Program-made: the position numbers and the translations under genes
Assembly (NCBI GenBank): GCA_018814465.1
Contig: JAHIZR010000429.1
Location: 1 to 5,909 of the forward strand
Direction: 5' to 3'
DNA: 5,909 nucleotides
DNA from: a bacterium
GTDB taxonomy: Bacteria; Electryoneota; RPQS01
Shown: positions 5,147 to 5,909 of the stretch, piece by piece
Layout of the letters: each line of letters opens with the position of its first letter
Numbering within the stretch: the first letter of the stretch is position 1
Notes under the pieces: model-generated
Seen by the model: the letters and a program-made list of their open reading frames with translations, nothing else
The model's database searches: none
What the model was told of the DNA's origin: nothing

Positions 5147-5909
5147 CTACTTATTCCAGCCGTTCTTGAAGTCCTGAGCCAGTGACTTCATCTTCGCCTC
5201 AAGGCTTTCATCTAACCTCAGTTTGGAAGCGATTTCGTCAAGGACATCTTTGCCGGTTGCCCGGAAGAAGCGGATAACGTCTTCCTGGAACTTCGGAATA
5301 TCTTTAACCGTCACATCATCCAGATAACCTTGTCCGGCAATCCAGAGAATGACGATTTGTTCTTCAATTCTCCAAGGCGCATACTGTCCTTGTTTAAGAA
5401 CTTCGGTCAAACGCTCGCCGCGAGTCAACTGGGCGCGCGTCGCTTTATCGAGATCGGAAGCGAACTGTGCAAACGCCGCCAGCGCGCGATATTGAGCCAG
5501 ATCCAGGCGCAGTTTGCCTGCCACCTGACGCATGGCACGAACCTGCGCATTGCCGCCCACACGGGAAACGGAGATGCCGACGTTGATTGCGGGACGGATA
5601 CCGGAGTTGAACAGCTCCGATTCGAGGAAGATCTGTCCATCGGTAATGGAAATCACATTCGTGGGGATATACGCTGAAACATCACCGGCCTGAGTCTCGA
5701 TAATCGGCAAGGCGGTTAATGAACCGCCGCCGAAAGCGTCGGAAAGCTTCGCGGCGCGTTCCAGCAGACGGGAGTGCAGATAAAAAACATCGCCGGGATA
5801 GGCTTCGCGACCGGGCGGACGCCGCAATAAGAGCGAGAGCTGACGATAAGCCCAGGCATGCTTGGTCAAATCGTCATAGATGCAGGCGGCATGACCACCG
5901 TTATCACGG
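5147..5909 (-). CDS. atpA: F1 ATP synthase subunit alpha (partial, N-terminal half outside window)
   Basis: This is the non-catalytic nucleotide-binding alpha subunit of F1. The window holds the last 253 codons plus the TAG stop (5147-5149); about half of a typical 500-residue protein, including the P-loop, lies beyond 5909. The frame opens with RDNGGHAACIYDDLTK, in which IYDD is the Walker B region, followed by AYRQLSLLLRRPPGREAYPG and the IPTNVISITDGQIFLESELF segment. The arginine finger that reaches into the catalytic beta site is in VSRVGGNAQ, with Arg encoded at 5561-5563. The C-terminal helical domain runs to the end FKNGWNK. A TTG at 5867-5869 lies within conserved sequence and is not a start. 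The gene is intact as far as it can be seen and is followed by the GT87 gene rather than directly by atpG. Confidence 0.98.
   Translation of the reverse strand, partial: RDNGGHAACIYDDLTKHAWAYRQLSLLLRRPPGREAYPGDVFYLHSRLLERAAKLSDAFGGGSLTALPIIETQAGDVSAYIPTNVISITDGQIFLESELFNSGIRPAINVGISVSRVGGNAQVRAMRQVAGKLRLDLAQYRALAAFAQFASDLDKATRAQLTRGERLTEVLKQGQYAPWRIEEQIVILWIAGQGYLDDVTVKDIPKFQEDVIRFFRATGKDVLDEIASKLRLDESLEAKMKSLAQDFKNGWNK

Noticed and set aside
5867..5869. TTG as the start of a short alpha-like protein
   Set aside because: The frame continues upstream to the window edge with conserved alpha sequence (GGHAACIYDDL), so the TTG is an internal leucine codon of atpA.

Overview
All recognisable genes in this window are on the minus strand. 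Read in that direction they form part of an F-type ATP synthase (F1) operon: atpA (alpha, 3' half), a GT87-type membrane glycosyltransferase, atpG (gamma), a LabA-like NYN/PIN-type nuclease-fold protein, a HEAT-repeat protein, and atpD (beta, nearly complete, cut by the window edge). The usual bacterial order is atpA-atpG-atpD-atpC. Here the F1 order is kept, but one foreign gene sits between alpha and gamma and two sit between gamma and beta.

The organism is a bacterium with moderate G+C by eye. The beta subunit carries an insertion of about 22 residues after the catalytic GERTREGND motif (residues 203-224). I recall a similar insertion from Bacteroidota and their relatives. The rest of beta (YVPADDLTDPAPATTF, ILGMDELS, FLSQPFHVAE) also reads like that broad group. 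I therefore suggest an uncultivated lineage of the FCB superphylum or a neighbour, with low to moderate confidence. No mobile element, tRNA, rRNA or CRISPR was seen.

Layout by + strand position: atpD 1-1352; 30-nt gap; HEAT gene 1383-2174; NYN gene 2171-2734, whose TGA stop overlaps the GTG start of the HEAT gene; 248-nt gap 2735-2982 with two inverted repeats and a small tandem repeat; atpG 2983-3843; 11-nt gap; GT87 gene 3855-5072; 74-nt gap; atpA 5147-5909. No gene-free stretch exceeds 300 bases.

The alpha, beta and gamma subunits together make the catalytic head and rotor shaft of ATP synthase. The GT87 protein is a polytopic membrane enzyme probably acting on lipid-linked sugar. The NYN and HEAT proteins look like one translationally coupled unit. 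Nothing in the sequence proves that the three extra genes act on ATP synthase. The spacing does suggest they are co-transcribed with it, and this is the most notable feature of the window.
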